From G039954875 sp047528275 (GTDB taxonomy: Bacteria; Bacteroidota; Bacteroidia; Flavobacteriales; Blattabacteriaceae): 64,000 bases of DNA. Shown here one piece after another: positions 19,255 through 29,264 of this stretch. The notes under the pieces are model-generated. The model did not search any database. It was not told where the DNA came from and saw nothing but the letters and a program-made list of their open reading frames with translations. The translations under genes were made by a program, and so were the position numbers. Every line of letters begins with the position of its first letter. The first letter of the stretch is position 1. Location: the NCBI GenBank assembly GCA_047528275.1, contig CP180023.1, positions 1,426,001 to 1,490,000 of the forward strand, in the 5' to 3' direction.

Positions 19255-19986
19255 ATGGGAAAAAATAAGTCGAAACGTTTTATAGAAAATGAGACCTTCT
19301 CCAACATTATACAGCCCAGATGGGAGGAAGGATTTCCTTTGAAAGGATTTTGGTGGTCAAGATTTTTTCAAAATGGAAATCCCATCGTTTTAGAACTCGG
19401 TTGCGGGAAGGGTGAATACACCTTGGCTTTGGCCGAGACTTATCCTCAGAAAAATTTTATCGGGGTTGATATCAAAGGGGCACGTTTTTGGCAGGGTGCC
19501 AAAAATGCCTTAAAAAAAGGATTGAAAAATGTTGCCTTCATCAGGACACGCATCGAGTGGATTCAAAATTTCTTTGGTCTAGAAGAGGTTAATGAAATTT
19601 GGATCACCTTCCCCGACCCGCAGATCAAACACAAAAGAGCCAAGCACCGGCTGACCCATCCAGATTTTTTAAAGAAGTATCATGCTATTACAAAGCCTGG
19701 TGCGTGCATACATCTAAAGACCGACAGCGAATTCCTTTACGGCTATACCCAAGCCATTTTACAATGTGGTGGACATGAAATTCTCTTGTGCAGTCATGAT
19801 GTATACCGACCCGATGTGGTACATCTACCCAGCAGTGTAACAACCATCCAAACCTTTTACGAAAAAACTTTCCTCAGGGAGGGCAAGCCCATTTCCTACA
19901 TTCAGTTTCAGTTGAATTTCTCTCAGAAACATCCAATCCTAGAGATATCGTCTTTTGGAAAGTTGTCTCATTTGAAGCTATCATAA
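19255..19986 (+). CDS. trmB: tRNA (guanine-N7-)-methyltransferase TrmB
   Basis: Intact 243-residue class I SAM-dependent methyltransferase that makes m7G46 in the tRNA variable loop. Visible features: SAM motif LELGCGKGEYTLALAE (residues about 44-59), FIGVDIKGARFWQGAK, WITFPDPQIKHKRAKHRLTH (catalytic FPDPWxKxRH block, with Gln in place of Trp) and LKTDSEFLYGYT. The N-terminal RFIENETFSNIIQP is typical of Bacteroidota TrmB. Length is normal. No promoter box was seen; it lies 55-85 bases after the dead desaturase gene and converges on the dead DUF5689 gene. Confidence 0.93.
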   Translation: MGKNKSKRFIENETFSNIIQPRWEEGFPLKGFWWSRFFQNGNPIVLELGCGKGEYTLALAETYPQKNFIGVDIKGARFWQGAKNALKKGLKNVAFIRTRIEWIQNFFGLEEVNEIWITFPDPQIKHKRAKHRLTHPDFLKKYHAITKPGACIHLKTDSEFLYGYTQAILQCGGHEILLCSHDVYRPDVVHLPSSVTTIQTFYEKTFLREGKPISYIQFQLNFSQKHPILEISSFGKLSHLKLS

Positions 19987-19999
19987 TTTAGATTCGGTT

Positions 20000-21120
20000 T
20001 TGTTATAATGGTCTTACGTCTGAAGGTTTTTTCTTGACTAAAAAATATGCCGCCTGGTTTCCCGATTTTATCGATAATTGTGCCCTCCTTTTTCAGAACG
20101 ATTTGATCAATGCCAGTAAATCCAATCATCGATATTATCTTGAGCACGATCGTATTTCCGGCATAAGAATGTAGACATTAAATGTTTGAAGACTAAGGTC
20201 TGTTCACTAGCTAAGATGCCGCTGAGTTTCTCTTCAAATTGGAAATTTCCATCTTCATTGCTACCCCTGGCAAGACTGTATGCTGAGAGGTCTATATCTT
20301 CCGTTGTAGATTTCGACGTGTTTGTTATAGCTAACTTCCTTCTAGGTATTCTGAAAGGATTAGTCCTTCCTTCAGATTCTTCAGGTTAAGAATAACTTCC
20401 GCATCGAGGCTCATTCATCTGGATATCGTTCAGGTCACGGATCATGAACTGGTAATTATCCCCACCCAAATTTGAAAAAGATTCCACTGATACTTCCCTT
20501 GCTTTAAGCTACCCGATCTTTAACAAATTGAGCATATCCATTGGTGTAGAGTGTGGAGAATTTGAATTGAGAGTAAATTAATTGGATACTAATGGATTTT
20601 TGTTTTCTGCATTTGCATAAGTTTTGGAGAGTTCCGCATCGGTAAATTGCCCCCCCCCTCCAAACGTATTAAGGTACTAAGGCGTACACATTGAGCGCTT
20701 CAATACTCATGGGTGAGAGTGTGAGTGGACTATCACCATCGGTTTTGATCAGATATTTTTGAAGTGAGTCAATCCCACCGAATTTCTCTTGTCCACTTTT
20801 CTTATCTATATAAGGCACAATAAATTGGATTTCTAAAAAATTATTATTGAGATAGAGTTTATTAATTTTTAATTGAGTATTCTACAAAAGTGAAATTGAT
20901 TTTAAAAATTTCATTTTAATATAGATTCACCCGAATGACTCCTACAGCATCTTGAATGAAGATTTTATTAAAAAAATATTTTGTTCGTGTTAGCCATGAT
21001 TGGTATCCTAGATGACGAGATCCTATTTGATCTGCTTCCAAATCCGGCCTTTATACAAAGCTTTCAATTTTTAAATGGTGATCACAAGAGCTATTTTCGG
21101 TTTAGGATTTGCTGACAAAA
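20000..21120 (-). pseudogene. DUF5689 domain protein remnant (partner of the TonB receptor)
   Basis: Minus-strand remnant of the DUF5689 proteins that are commonly encoded directly after a particular TonB-dependent receptor in Bacteroidota. Ordered blocks: FIQDAVGVIRVNLY (about 20957-20915, the family's I-I-Q-D-x-x-G-G-I block), VPYIDKKSGQEKFGGIDSLQ (about 20825-20765), LIKTDGDSPLTLSPMSIEAL, TDAELSKTYANAENKNPLVS (about 20655-20590), then NYQFMIRDLNDIQMNEPRC (about 20460-20405). The last matches the OB-like domain end that usually reads YQLxIRDxxDVxxxxxRC. Stops and frameshifts separate the blocks, one at a C9 tract at 20650-20658. The sequence below 20400 is less readable (EDGNFQFEEKLSG). The family is predicted to be a surface-exposed nucleic-acid-associated lipoprotein; the exact role is unknown. 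Confidence 0.75.
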
Positions 21121-21237
21121 ATTAAAATGGATTAATCGTATACACGAATACAAACACTCAAAAGGACTCCGATCAAGAGGATAATCCAAAGAAGAGAGGG
21201 GGATAATTTTTTTGAGTGTAATAGCAATGAGGTTTGA

Positions 21238-23987
21238 GTAAAATCTAAATGAGAGGTTTAAGAAGAAAAGCATGTCTTGGTCATACCAGTAACACGGTCT
21301 GAATTGTGGTATTTATCGGTTTTGGCCTTGCATCAAACTGTGTATCAGTTCGATTTCCTCCTTTACTTATAGTCACCGGTCTTATAATTAGTATTATTCA
21401 ATAGATTGATGACGTTTATAGAAGCTACAAAATATTTCTCTCCCAGCTTACAACTTTTACCAGTATTGAGGTTGAGGAAAAACTCGTCGGAGAAGCGTTC
21501 TTACATGAGGAGTCTTCTCGCTTGCGCCTCGGTAGGATTAAGTAGTACCTCCCCTCATAGAAAGCTTCGGTACGCAAACCTGAGAGAATATTGACATAAT
21601 TCTCTGCGAGATAATTACCACTGAGTCCCAGCCATCAATAGTGAGGTGATTCGTATTTGATAACCAGATGATAGGCGTGTTGGGGACTACCCGATACTAT
21701 ATTGTTTTTGATATACAAACGGCCTTTTTTGACGAAGTTCGGCAACTGATTGTACTATAATAGACCATCGAATCATTCATATAAACAAATCGACATATCG
21801 AGGGCACCAGTAAGAATTTTATTCTGGTGAAAGCTTGACACCTTCAGTCCGATTTCAGCTTCTATGTGTTGCCTTTCAATCCATGTAGTCACTTCGTTGA
21901 TGAAGTTGATCTCATAACTTTCTTAGTAATATCGACTGACTAAGAAGTTATTGCCAAACCGAGTATAATACAAACTGCTTCTGGTCTAGATCACCGACGA
22001 ATTGTAGAGATAAGTCAGTTTTCCACTAAACATTTGCAAACTTTTCAACTCAGGGGTCAGCAAATTATTGATCCGTGTATTGAAAAAAGTGATCTCAATC
22101 ATAGGTGACCGATTGAGATATAAACCATTGAAATGCAAGGTTTTTTGAACGTCAAGTTTTAATATCAAACCTGTCTTCAACCCATAGTTGATGAAATTTT
22201 ACTTCTGGATTTTGCTATAGGGATTTTTGGGAAAACTGTAATGTTGAAACTTCCCTTTCCACTAAAAAATGGTATAAGCAACCCTGATCTTTTAAATAAA
22301 AATCGAAACGGGCATAGGAGAAGTCCATCAATATATAAGTATTGATAGATTACTTGAAAAGTAATAGTCGTATTGCACACGATCGCCTTTGAATGCGACA
22401 CGATTGGGCAGGAATAGGTTTAAAATACCCGATTGACCTCTAGCGGAAAAATTGTCCACATCATACACGAAGTAAGCTCCTAAAAGATCTTTGACTGCCT
22501 TAAATTGCTTCGAAGCAAGCCATCGATAAGTCAAAAAGCGGCTTTCAGACTGATGTAGTGGAGAATTATGAAGAGAAGTGAGTATTGAAACTGAAAATCT
22601 GATTCTTTCTTTGGCCTTCGCCCAAATAATATTTGGCTACATTCTCTGAGATGCTTCGTCCCATACCATTGTAGTCTCCGATCGTCTAGAGATTGTCCAA
22701 GTTTTGGGTATAGAGCATTGGATAGTTAATCTAACTGTAGTTATAATCGATAAAAAAAAATTCCTATGTATTAGCAATCTTTGCTAGTGTCTTAAAATTG
22801 CTTGGTGAATTTTTGTAATAGTTCGGCATCGGATCACTGACTAACATGAAGTTTCCATTGGTTTTTTTCCCAGCAAAGTCCCGTTCGATTCGTTAATAAC
22901 CACTTTGCCTGAATTGATATTCCAATGTGCTAGTCAACTTGATTTTTAGATAAATTTCTCAATAGTAACAGAGCATGATAACCGGCTCGAACGATCGTTT
23001 GATGCGGAAATGGCGATTACGGCCATTTTGCTAATCTAGAATTGGGATTGTAATGAATGTCCTTGATCTCAACCATATCCTGACTGAGCATTAAGTTCAT
23101 GCCCATACAACAAGGTGTAAAAAATTCGTTCAGATTCAGGATATACCGATCATTAAACTTTTTTTTACAGGGAGGGAATAAGCTCAAGTATTGTAGAAAT
23201 TTCCTAGTACTAGTCCCTCTTGAGCTCAATACCATGAGCCCACCAATAGGATAAAATCTCCATCCGTTGGAGAGGAGACCCAAGGTATAGATACCAAACT
23301 TTTTGTATACGAACGACTTGAAAGTAAACTAGCCCATCGTACACCCTTACCAAAAGCCAAATCCTGGATGCTAAAACAAACGTTTTCTCCAACTTGTCCA
23401 AAACTGTAGCTGGAGGGATGTGCCCCTATGAGGACTTTCTCAGCATGACAGGTGATCTCTGTTCAAACTATCACAACTACCGAAATCAACTCTTTTGTTT
23501 TGAGAATTTTCAAAAGTTATCCATATGAAAAGTACTTATATCTGATATAATAATTAGGATATACTTAGAAGCCATATCGACCCTCAATCAAAGTCCATCA
23601 TCTGATTGTAAGTATCTTTGGAAGATTACAAAAGTGTAGCCAGAGAGATGATGCCGTCCTCTTACTATCTGGATCAGGCTTTAGCAAAATCTCTCCTAGA
23701 AGTATCTCTCTGTGGCAATGGGTATCAATTCGTTTTGAAAGGGGATGGTATCCATGGGCTTCAAATAGAAGGCGTTTAGGGCCAAGGCAGGGTCGACTTC
23801 TGAAAATTCAAATCGGCTATGCTCATCGATGTTTGCCCTGTATACGCTACCCTCGGATGCTGACTTTAACGTACGGGAGTAGTTTCTGACTCGAATAGTC
23901 TTTCAACAAACCTTTGATCACCGTTTGTGTCAATAGGGGGGTCACAGCGAAAAGAGCATTCAAAACTGAAAATAAAACTTTTTTCAT
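21238..23987 (-). pseudogene. TonB-dependent receptor remnant with CarboxypepD_reg-like N-terminus
   Basis: A start ATG at 23987 opens the signal peptide KKVLFSVLNALFAVTP. A frameshift in a C6 tract follows, then TVIKGLLKDYSSQKLLPYVK, the carboxypeptidase-regulatory-like domain that precedes many Bacteroidota receptors. Barrel fragments follow downstream: YFVYDVDNFSARG, LHFNGLYLNRSPMIEITFFN with NSRINNLL-type continuation and LSYLYNSS-like strand (22180-21986), EFFLNLNTGKSCKLGEKYFV then ASINVINLLNNTNYKTG (about 21490-21380), and YWYDQDMLFFLNLSFRF at the C-terminus (about 21290-21240). The span of about 2.75 kb equals a normal 900-residue receptor, so the loss is by point mutations and small indels. 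It once took up a substrate through the outer membrane, powered by TonB. It adjoins DUF5689 and a divergent endonuclease-like gene, both dead. Confidence 0.85.
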
Positions 23988-24056
23988 AGATAAAAGTACT
24001 TTTAATAGCTTTGGTTATCAATTAAAAAGTTTTTTAAAATTCAAATTTTGAAAATA

Positions 24057-25257
24057 ATGAAGATTTTTAAATATTTTTTTTATTGGTTTTTATACCTTGG
24101 GGTTACGCACAAAATCCCTATGAAACAGGCACTTTTATTTTCCACAACGTAGCGAATTTTTTAGATAGCTATTAATCAATCGATTATATAAAATGGGCAC
24201 TTTCACTGAAAAATCCGGTTTTTCAAATCAATATACCAGCAAAGAGCGAATTGGCTCAATCTACACCACCAAACAAGAAACGGTATTCTGATAAGATCTT
24301 TGTACAAAAAAAGATCAAAGTGCTTAGAACTCAAATTCAAAACGAAGATTTCATCTCTTATCGCCCCAAATAATAGGATAAAGATAGGTATGAGCACAAG
24401 CTAAAACAGCTCGCCAAAGTCCTGTCCAAGATAGAAATAAACATCGACAAAAGTCCTCCTGTAGCTATAAGGCTTGGTAGAGATTGAAAATAGAAAGGTA
24501 TTGGAAAATTTGATCAACCAACCGGCTTTACAGACATATGATTATGGTATCATCCATCACAATTTGTATGACAATCAGGGCATCGACTGTGCCTTAATCT
24601 ATCAAAAGAGTCTATTTATGCTTAAATATTTTCAAGCTCATGAGATAAAAATCTATGATCAAAAGACCGGTTTTAGGGGTTATACAAGGGTATCCCTCAT
24701 AGTCGAAGAACAACTGGATGGAGAAGATATATCTACTTCGTCATCAACCACTTGCCTTCTCCTATAAGCAGAGAAGCTATCAATACACCAAAACGAAAAA
24801 GGGGTACCGAGGTATTAAGGAATACTATAGAAAAAGTGCAGACCAATAACCTGGATGCAAAGATTGTTATAGTAAGGAGACTTCAATGAGGACCCTACCA
24901 GTCCAGCAATAAAGACAGTACCGAAGTCTTGCTATATCAAGAGAAAATTGCAAAACAGAGATATTTACAATCCTTATAGAACATATCCCCGTAATGGAAC
25001 AGGGACTTAGTCTATAAAAAGAAGTGAAATTGTATCGATCAAGTCATGGTAATCACTTCTATAACAAAAGCCTCCAAAAGGAGGCTATTCTTATTCTTAT
25101 ATGTATAAGACAGGGATTTTCAAAAACCTTACTTGACCCCTTACGTGAAGAGACTTACAAAGGATATCCTCTGAGGACGTTTGACGGTAAGCATTACCCT
25201 AGGGGGTATAGTGAGCACTTCCCTGTATACATCATACTCATCCGAAAAAAAAATTGA
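24057..25257 (+). pseudogene. endonuclease/exonuclease/phosphatase family remnant (secreted)
   Basis: Divergent from the receptor remnant. After an ATG at 24057 and a frameshift in T-rich sequence it reads PWGYAQNPYETGTFIFHNVANFLDS (broken by stops), matching the family's FYNVENLFD opening. Then KRYSDKIF, HKLKQLAKVLSKI, VEIENRKVLENLINQPALQ (24474 on, containing the metal-binding Glu of EVENR), YDYGIIHHNLYDNQGIDCAL and GFRGYT follow. After more stops it reads NPYRTYPRNGTGTLVYKK, RLTVSIT-type shifts and YSEHFPVYIILIRKK, which matches the YSDHFPV end carrying the catalytic Asp-His. The catalytic D in SDH is now E (YSEHFPV). The Asn/Asp GDFND block is corrupted. Such enzymes degrade extracellular DNA or release phosphate; the partnership with TonB receptor plus DUF5689 suggests nutrient scavenging, which is inference. 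Confidence 0.85.
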
Positions 25258-25300
25258 GGGGACAGAAATAGAAGAGAAGAAAGGCATAGAGAAAACTTCG

Positions 25301-25699
25301 CTATAAAACCTTTTCGTATTGTACCTGAATCACACCACGGTCATTGCTAGCAATCGCCTTGAAAGCGGCTTGGCTCAAGTCGAGTATCCTCCCTTTAGGT
25401 CTTGGGCCACGATCGTTGATGGTCACAGTGACAGTCTTGCCATTTTTTGGGTTGGTAACCTTGAGCTTTGTCCCAAAGGGTAAGGTTTTATGTGCAGCAG
25501 TAAATTTTCTCATATCAAAGATCTGACCATTAGCTGTCTTCCTCCCGTGGAAACCTGGCCCATACCAAGAAGCTTTTCCTTTCTTTTTAACTACTTGAGT
25601 AACCTTAAATTTTTTCTTCCTTTTTGTTTTATGCTGACCTACACTAAAACCTATCGATAAACCCAATACGAGAATAAAGGAGTATAATTTTTTTATCAT
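25301..25699 (-). CDS. rlpA: RlpA family septal ring lytic transglycosylase-like protein
   Basis: Intact 132-residue exported protein. Signal peptide: MIKKLYSFILVLGLSIGFSVG. A Lys-rich linker follows, then a single double-psi beta-barrel domain (KGKASWYGPGFHGRKTANGQ, AAHKTLPFGTKLKVTN, VTINDRGPRPKGRILDLSQA). RlpA proteins cleave glycan strands that lack stem peptides at division sites; the conserved catalytic Asp of INDRGP is present. There is no SPOR domain, as in many short Bacteroidota versions. The frame is open upstream to 25786, but ATG 25699 is chosen because it directly begins the signal peptide. The gene lies downstream of ftsZ on the same strand, separated by 460 bases. It is intact beside the dead endonuclease gene. 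Confidence 0.88.
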   Translation of the reverse strand: MIKKLYSFILVLGLSIGFSVGQHKTKRKKKFKVTQVVKKKGKASWYGPGFHGRKTANGQIFDMRKFTAAHKTLPFGTKLKVTNPKNGKTVTVTINDRGPRPKGRILDLSQAAFKAIASNDRGVIQVQYEKVL

Positions 25700-26161
25700 A
25701 ATAATCTTTTTAAAATCCTTTGCAAAGGGAAGAGTTTTAAAAACTACTGAGATCTCCTTAATGTTTTGTGAACATAAACCTACCATCTCTTACTACATGG
25801 TGTGTATCGGAAAGTGGCTGTTCGGCGATACAGTTCGATCTATCGGTTGAAATTTGATACCTCAGAATAGGGGGTTCAGTTTTTTGAGATTAGCCCAAAT
25901 GACTTCTTTAATTTAAATCATTTTGGAATTCTCATAAAACAACAAGATTTTATCTTTTACACTACTGACTTCCGCTTGAGAGATTAATCCAAGAGTATGA
26001 AGCGAGTAAATGTTTTAATAGAATTTTTATCGAAGAATTTTGTTACATAGACGGTGATAAATATTCCCAATTCAAAAAGACTATTGTTATACTGGAAGGT
26101 TTCTTCCAAGCAGTAAATGGAAATGATGATTTTCTCATAATTTTTCGTTTTTTTTGATAGT
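25700..26161. other. intergenic stretch between rlpA and ftsZ, nothing recognised
   Basis: About 460 bases. The rlpA frame runs open without a better start to 25786. Beyond it, neither strand gives a fragment I recognise. Probably another eroded gene. Confidence 0.5.
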
Positions 26162-27880
26162 TCAGTCTACATTGTCATGCAAAAATGAGTTATTGGGTCG
26201 AATCTTGGAATGATTGCGTTCGTCCATCTCTACCGAGTATCTCGAACGGGTTTGGGTCGTTGTACTTTCGTCCAACTCTATACCTTGACGTTTATAGGCT
26301 GGCGTTCGTTCGCTTTCTTCGATATCCTTAAAGTACTCTTTGAATTTATAATTGAACATCTTCAATCGTTGTTTACGTTCTTGGATCTTTCTCTCAAGGT
26401 CTTCAGGTATTGGTGATTCAACAACTAAGGGAGTCAGCGTCTTTTGAGATATTTCAAGGCTGATCTGAATGTTTTTTTTCTCATCAAAATTTGCTTCTCT
26501 GTCGGAGAGGCATTGTTCGTTTATTGTGGTATTATTTTCTAGTCCAAATACGATCTCTTGGCCTTCCTCCTCTTCTTCAAAGGAGGATAATAGGCCCTCA
26601 TCAAGGACTTCTTCAAGTACATACCGTTGTTGTGATTCGACTAAAACTTCATTTGAGGCTGTTTCCAATGTTTGACCTAATGGTTCGTTCATAGGAGTTT
26701 GTACTGAAGCATTTTTTTTATCGTGATACTGAGCGCCGAAAAAGACTCGTGGCGCTTCTGATAGATATTGATTAGATTTTGGATAAGGTACAGAGGAAAA
26801 AAAATCTTTTGAAGTAAGTGGTTTTTGCTCGATAGTTTCGTCGAGACTATGAAAGACTTTTTTCTCTTCATGGCTGATACTGCGTTGTACCTCTGTAGGG
26901 AATCCTGTGGCTACAATGGTCACCAAAATACTCTCTTCAAGAGTTTCATCCTCACCGATACCCATAATGATGTTGGCATTGTTTCCAGCTTCTGCCTGGA
27001 TGTAATCACTGATAATGCCAATTTCATCAATAGTGATCTCGATCTTTCCCGATACGATGAGCAAAAGAACGTTTTGAGCACCAGTGATTTTATTATCATT
27101 GAGCAATGGAGAATCTAGTGCTCGTACAGCAGCTTCTTTAGCCCGGTTTTCACCACCGGAAGTAGATGATCCCATAATAGCTGTACCGCTTCCTTTGAGT
27201 ACGGTACGAGCATCACGTAAATCAATATTTTGCTTATAGTGGTGGGTGATCACCTCTGCAATGCCTTTGGCGGCAGTGGTCAGGACTTCGTCAGCTTTAG
27301 CAAATCCAGCTTTGAATCCGAGATTACCATAGAGTTCTCGAAGCTTATCATTATTAATAACGATGAGTGAATCAACATTTTTCCTCAACACTTTTATCCC
27401 CTTTTGAGCTTGCTCAAGACGCATTCGTCCTTCGAAATAAAATGGGATGGTAACAATACCCACAGTGAGTATGCCCATCTCTTTAGATATCCCTGCGATG
27501 ACTGGAGCAGCACCTGTACCAGTTCCTCCACCCATACCTGCAGTAATGAAGATCATTTTGGTATTGGTATCGAGAATGCTTTTAATCTCTTCGAGGCTTT
27601 CTAAAGCGGCTTTTTCACCAACCTCAGGATCAGCCCCAGCACCTAAACCTTCGGTAATCGAAGCACCCAATTGAATTTTTACAGGTACAGAACCACTACT
27701 GAGGGCTTGTGCATCCGTATTACAGATGATGAAGTCTACACCAGTGATGCCTTGTTCAAACATATAATTCACAGCATTGCTACCCCCACCGCCTATTCCT
27801 ATCACTTTGATGGCGGCTGAGCGGTTTTTAGGGAGTTCAAATCGAATATTTTCCGTATGCGTGGGATTTTCTTTTTTCAT
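26162..27880 (-). CDS. ftsZ: cell division protein FtsZ
   Basis: Intact 572-residue tubulin homologue that forms the cytokinetic ring. The GTPase domain is complete: IKVIGIGGGGSNAVNYM (residues about 25-41), the tubulin signature GGGTGTGAAPVIA (about 117-129), T7 loop GSGTAIMGSS-type region and NNDKLRELYG. A long acidic, low-complexity linker of about 200 residues follows (EEVLDEGLLSSFEEEEEGQE). The Bacteroidota-specific C-terminal tail is present: TPAYKRQGIELD and the terminal NSFLHDNVD, which contacts FtsA/other tethers. Last gene of the dcw cluster, 13 bases after ftsA. The linker is variable in the family. No sign of decay. Confidence 0.97.
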   Translation of the reverse strand: MKKENPTHTENIRFELPKNRSAAIKVIGIGGGGSNAVNYMFEQGITGVDFIICNTDAQALSSGSVPVKIQLGASITEGLGAGADPEVGEKAALESLEEIKSILDTNTKMIFITAGMGGGTGTGAAPVIAGISKEMGILTVGIVTIPFYFEGRMRLEQAQKGIKVLRKNVDSLIVINNDKLRELYGNLGFKAGFAKADEVLTTAAKGIAEVITHHYKQNIDLRDARTVLKGSGTAIMGSSTSGGENRAKEAAVRALDSPLLNDNKITGAQNVLLLIVSGKIEITIDEIGIISDYIQAEAGNNANIIMGIGEDETLEESILVTIVATGFPTEVQRSISHEEKKVFHSLDETIEQKPLTSKDFFSSVPYPKSNQYLSEAPRVFFGAQYHDKKNASVQTPMNEPLGQTLETASNEVLVESQQRYVLEEVLDEGLLSSFEEEEEGQEIVFGLENNTTINEQCLSDREANFDEKKNIQISLEISQKTLTPLVVESPIPEDLERKIQERKQRLKMFNYKFKEYFKDIEESERTPAYKRQGIELDESTTTQTRSRYSVEMDERNHSKIRPNNSFLHDNVD

Positions 27881-27892
27881 TGGGTTTATGAT

Positions 27893-29260
27893 TTATTCAG
27901 TATCATTCAATATTTGACGGAATTTGTCGGCCCAGATTTCAATGAAAGATCGGGACCGTTCTTTACTTTTCTTCTCTTTTTTAGCTGAAAGGATTTCTTC
28001 GGAGATATCTTTTGGGGCAATGTTTTCGGACAATTCTCCTGAATGGAGTGTCTCATAAGGGTGTGCAATATTTTTAGATTCGTGGTCTATTTCATTAGAT
28101 AGCCGGTCTACTCCTTTCATCACCAAGCCAATGGCTGTGGCATATTCTGGATGGGCTAGGTTATGATCTTCTCCTCCAGCGATGTGCTCGTTGGAATAGC
28201 CGATGCGTACGTCCATACCGGTAGTATATTCGGTGAGTGGACGGATGTGCTTGAGTTGAGACCCCCCCCCTGTCATGACCAGTCCAGCGATGAGGCGTTT
28301 TTTTTGTTCTTCGTGTCCATAGCTTTTGATTTCCATATAGACTTGCTCGAGTATCTCACTGATACGGGCATTAATGATTTGTGAGAGACGTTTCAAAGAG
28401 ATCTCTTTGGGCTCTCGTCCACGTAAGCCAGGTATCGATACGATTTCAGTTTCTTTGTTTTCGCCAGGCCAGGCCGAACCGAATTTGGCTTTTAGTAGTT
28501 CTGCTTGTCGTTCAATTATTGAGCAGCCGGTTTTGATATCTTCGGTGATGATATTGCCTCCGAAAGGGATCACAGCAGTATGGCGGATGATGTTATCTTT
28601 GAAGATGGCGATGTCTGTAGTACCTCCTCCGATATCAACCAAAGCCACGCCAGCTTCTCTTTCTTCAAGGCTCAGTACTGCTTCGGCAGAAGCTAAAGGT
28701 TCTAGGGTAATCCCAGCCAGGTCTAAACCGGCTGCCTTGACGCAGCGGCCAATATTACGAATGGAAGAAACTTGACCTACAACCAGGTGAAAATTAGCTT
28801 CTAAACGGCTGCCATACATACCGATGGGTTCTTTAATTTCTGCTTGACTGTCAACTTTATATTCTTGAGGTAAAACATGTATGATCTCTTCGCCTGGAAG
28901 CATGATGAGTTTGTATACTTGATCAACCAGTCGCTTGATATCTTCCTGACTGATGACTTCTTCAAAATCTGGACGAATAATGTAATCACTGTGTTGCAAG
29001 CTTCTAATGTGTTGTCCAGCGATTCCGACGATGACTTCCTTAATCTTAATACCTGAGCTCCGTTCAGCTTCGATCACGGCCTCACGAATGGATTCGATCG
29101 TTTGAGTGATATTATTCACTACGCCTCTGTGTACACCAACGCTCTTAGCTCGTCCCACACCGAGGATTTCGATCTTATCATATTCGTTTTTTCGACCTAC
29201 GACCGCTACGATTTTCGTAGTCCCAATGTCGAGGCCTACGGCCACATCTTGGTATTCCAT
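27893..29260 (-). CDS. ftsA: cell division protein FtsA
   Basis: Intact actin-like ATPase, 455 residues from the chosen start, that tethers FtsZ to the membrane. Visible: phosphate-1 motif VGLDIGTTKIVAVVG, the 1C domain (VIVGIAGQHIRS), phosphate-2 motif VDIGGGTTDIAIF, adenosine motif GLVMTGGGSQLKHI, and a C-terminal amphipathic end RSFIEIWADKFRQIL typical of the membrane-targeting sequence. The frame extends to an ATG at 29284, overlapping ftsQ by 20 bases, but ATG 29260 starts MEYQDVAVGLDIG, which matches the family, and leaves a 4-base gap after ftsQ. A G9 homopolymer (C9 on the plus strand at 28262-28270) encodes GGG of the adenosine motif and stays in frame. Confidence 0.95.
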   Translation of the reverse strand: MEYQDVAVGLDIGTTKIVAVVGRKNEYDKIEILGVGRAKSVGVHRGVVNNITQTIESIREAVIEAERSSGIKIKEVIVGIAGQHIRSLQHSDYIIRPDFEEVISQEDIKRLVDQVYKLIMLPGEEIIHVLPQEYKVDSQAEIKEPIGMYGSRLEANFHLVVGQVSSIRNIGRCVKAAGLDLAGITLEPLASAEAVLSLEEREAGVALVDIGGGTTDIAIFKDNIIRHTAVIPFGGNIITEDIKTGCSIIERQAELLKAKFGSAWPGENKETEIVSIPGLRGREPKEISLKRLSQIINARISEILEQVYMEIKSYGHEEQKKRLIAGLVMTGGGSQLKHIRPLTEYTTGMDVRIGYSNEHIAGGEDHNLAHPEYATAIGLVMKGVDRLSNEIDHESKNIAHPYETLHSGELSENIAPKDISEEILSAKKEKKSKERSRSFIEIWADKFRQILNDTE

Positions 29261-29264
29261 AAGT

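Noticed and set aside
25069..25086. Hairpin AGCCTCC-AAAA-GGAGGCT as a possible terminator
   Set aside because: It lies inside the endonuclease/phosphatase remnant and has no T-run after it; a 7-bp stem can occur by chance in coding sequence.
25700..25786. Longer RlpA with 29 extra residues
   Set aside because: The extension precedes a clear signal peptide that begins at ATG 25699.
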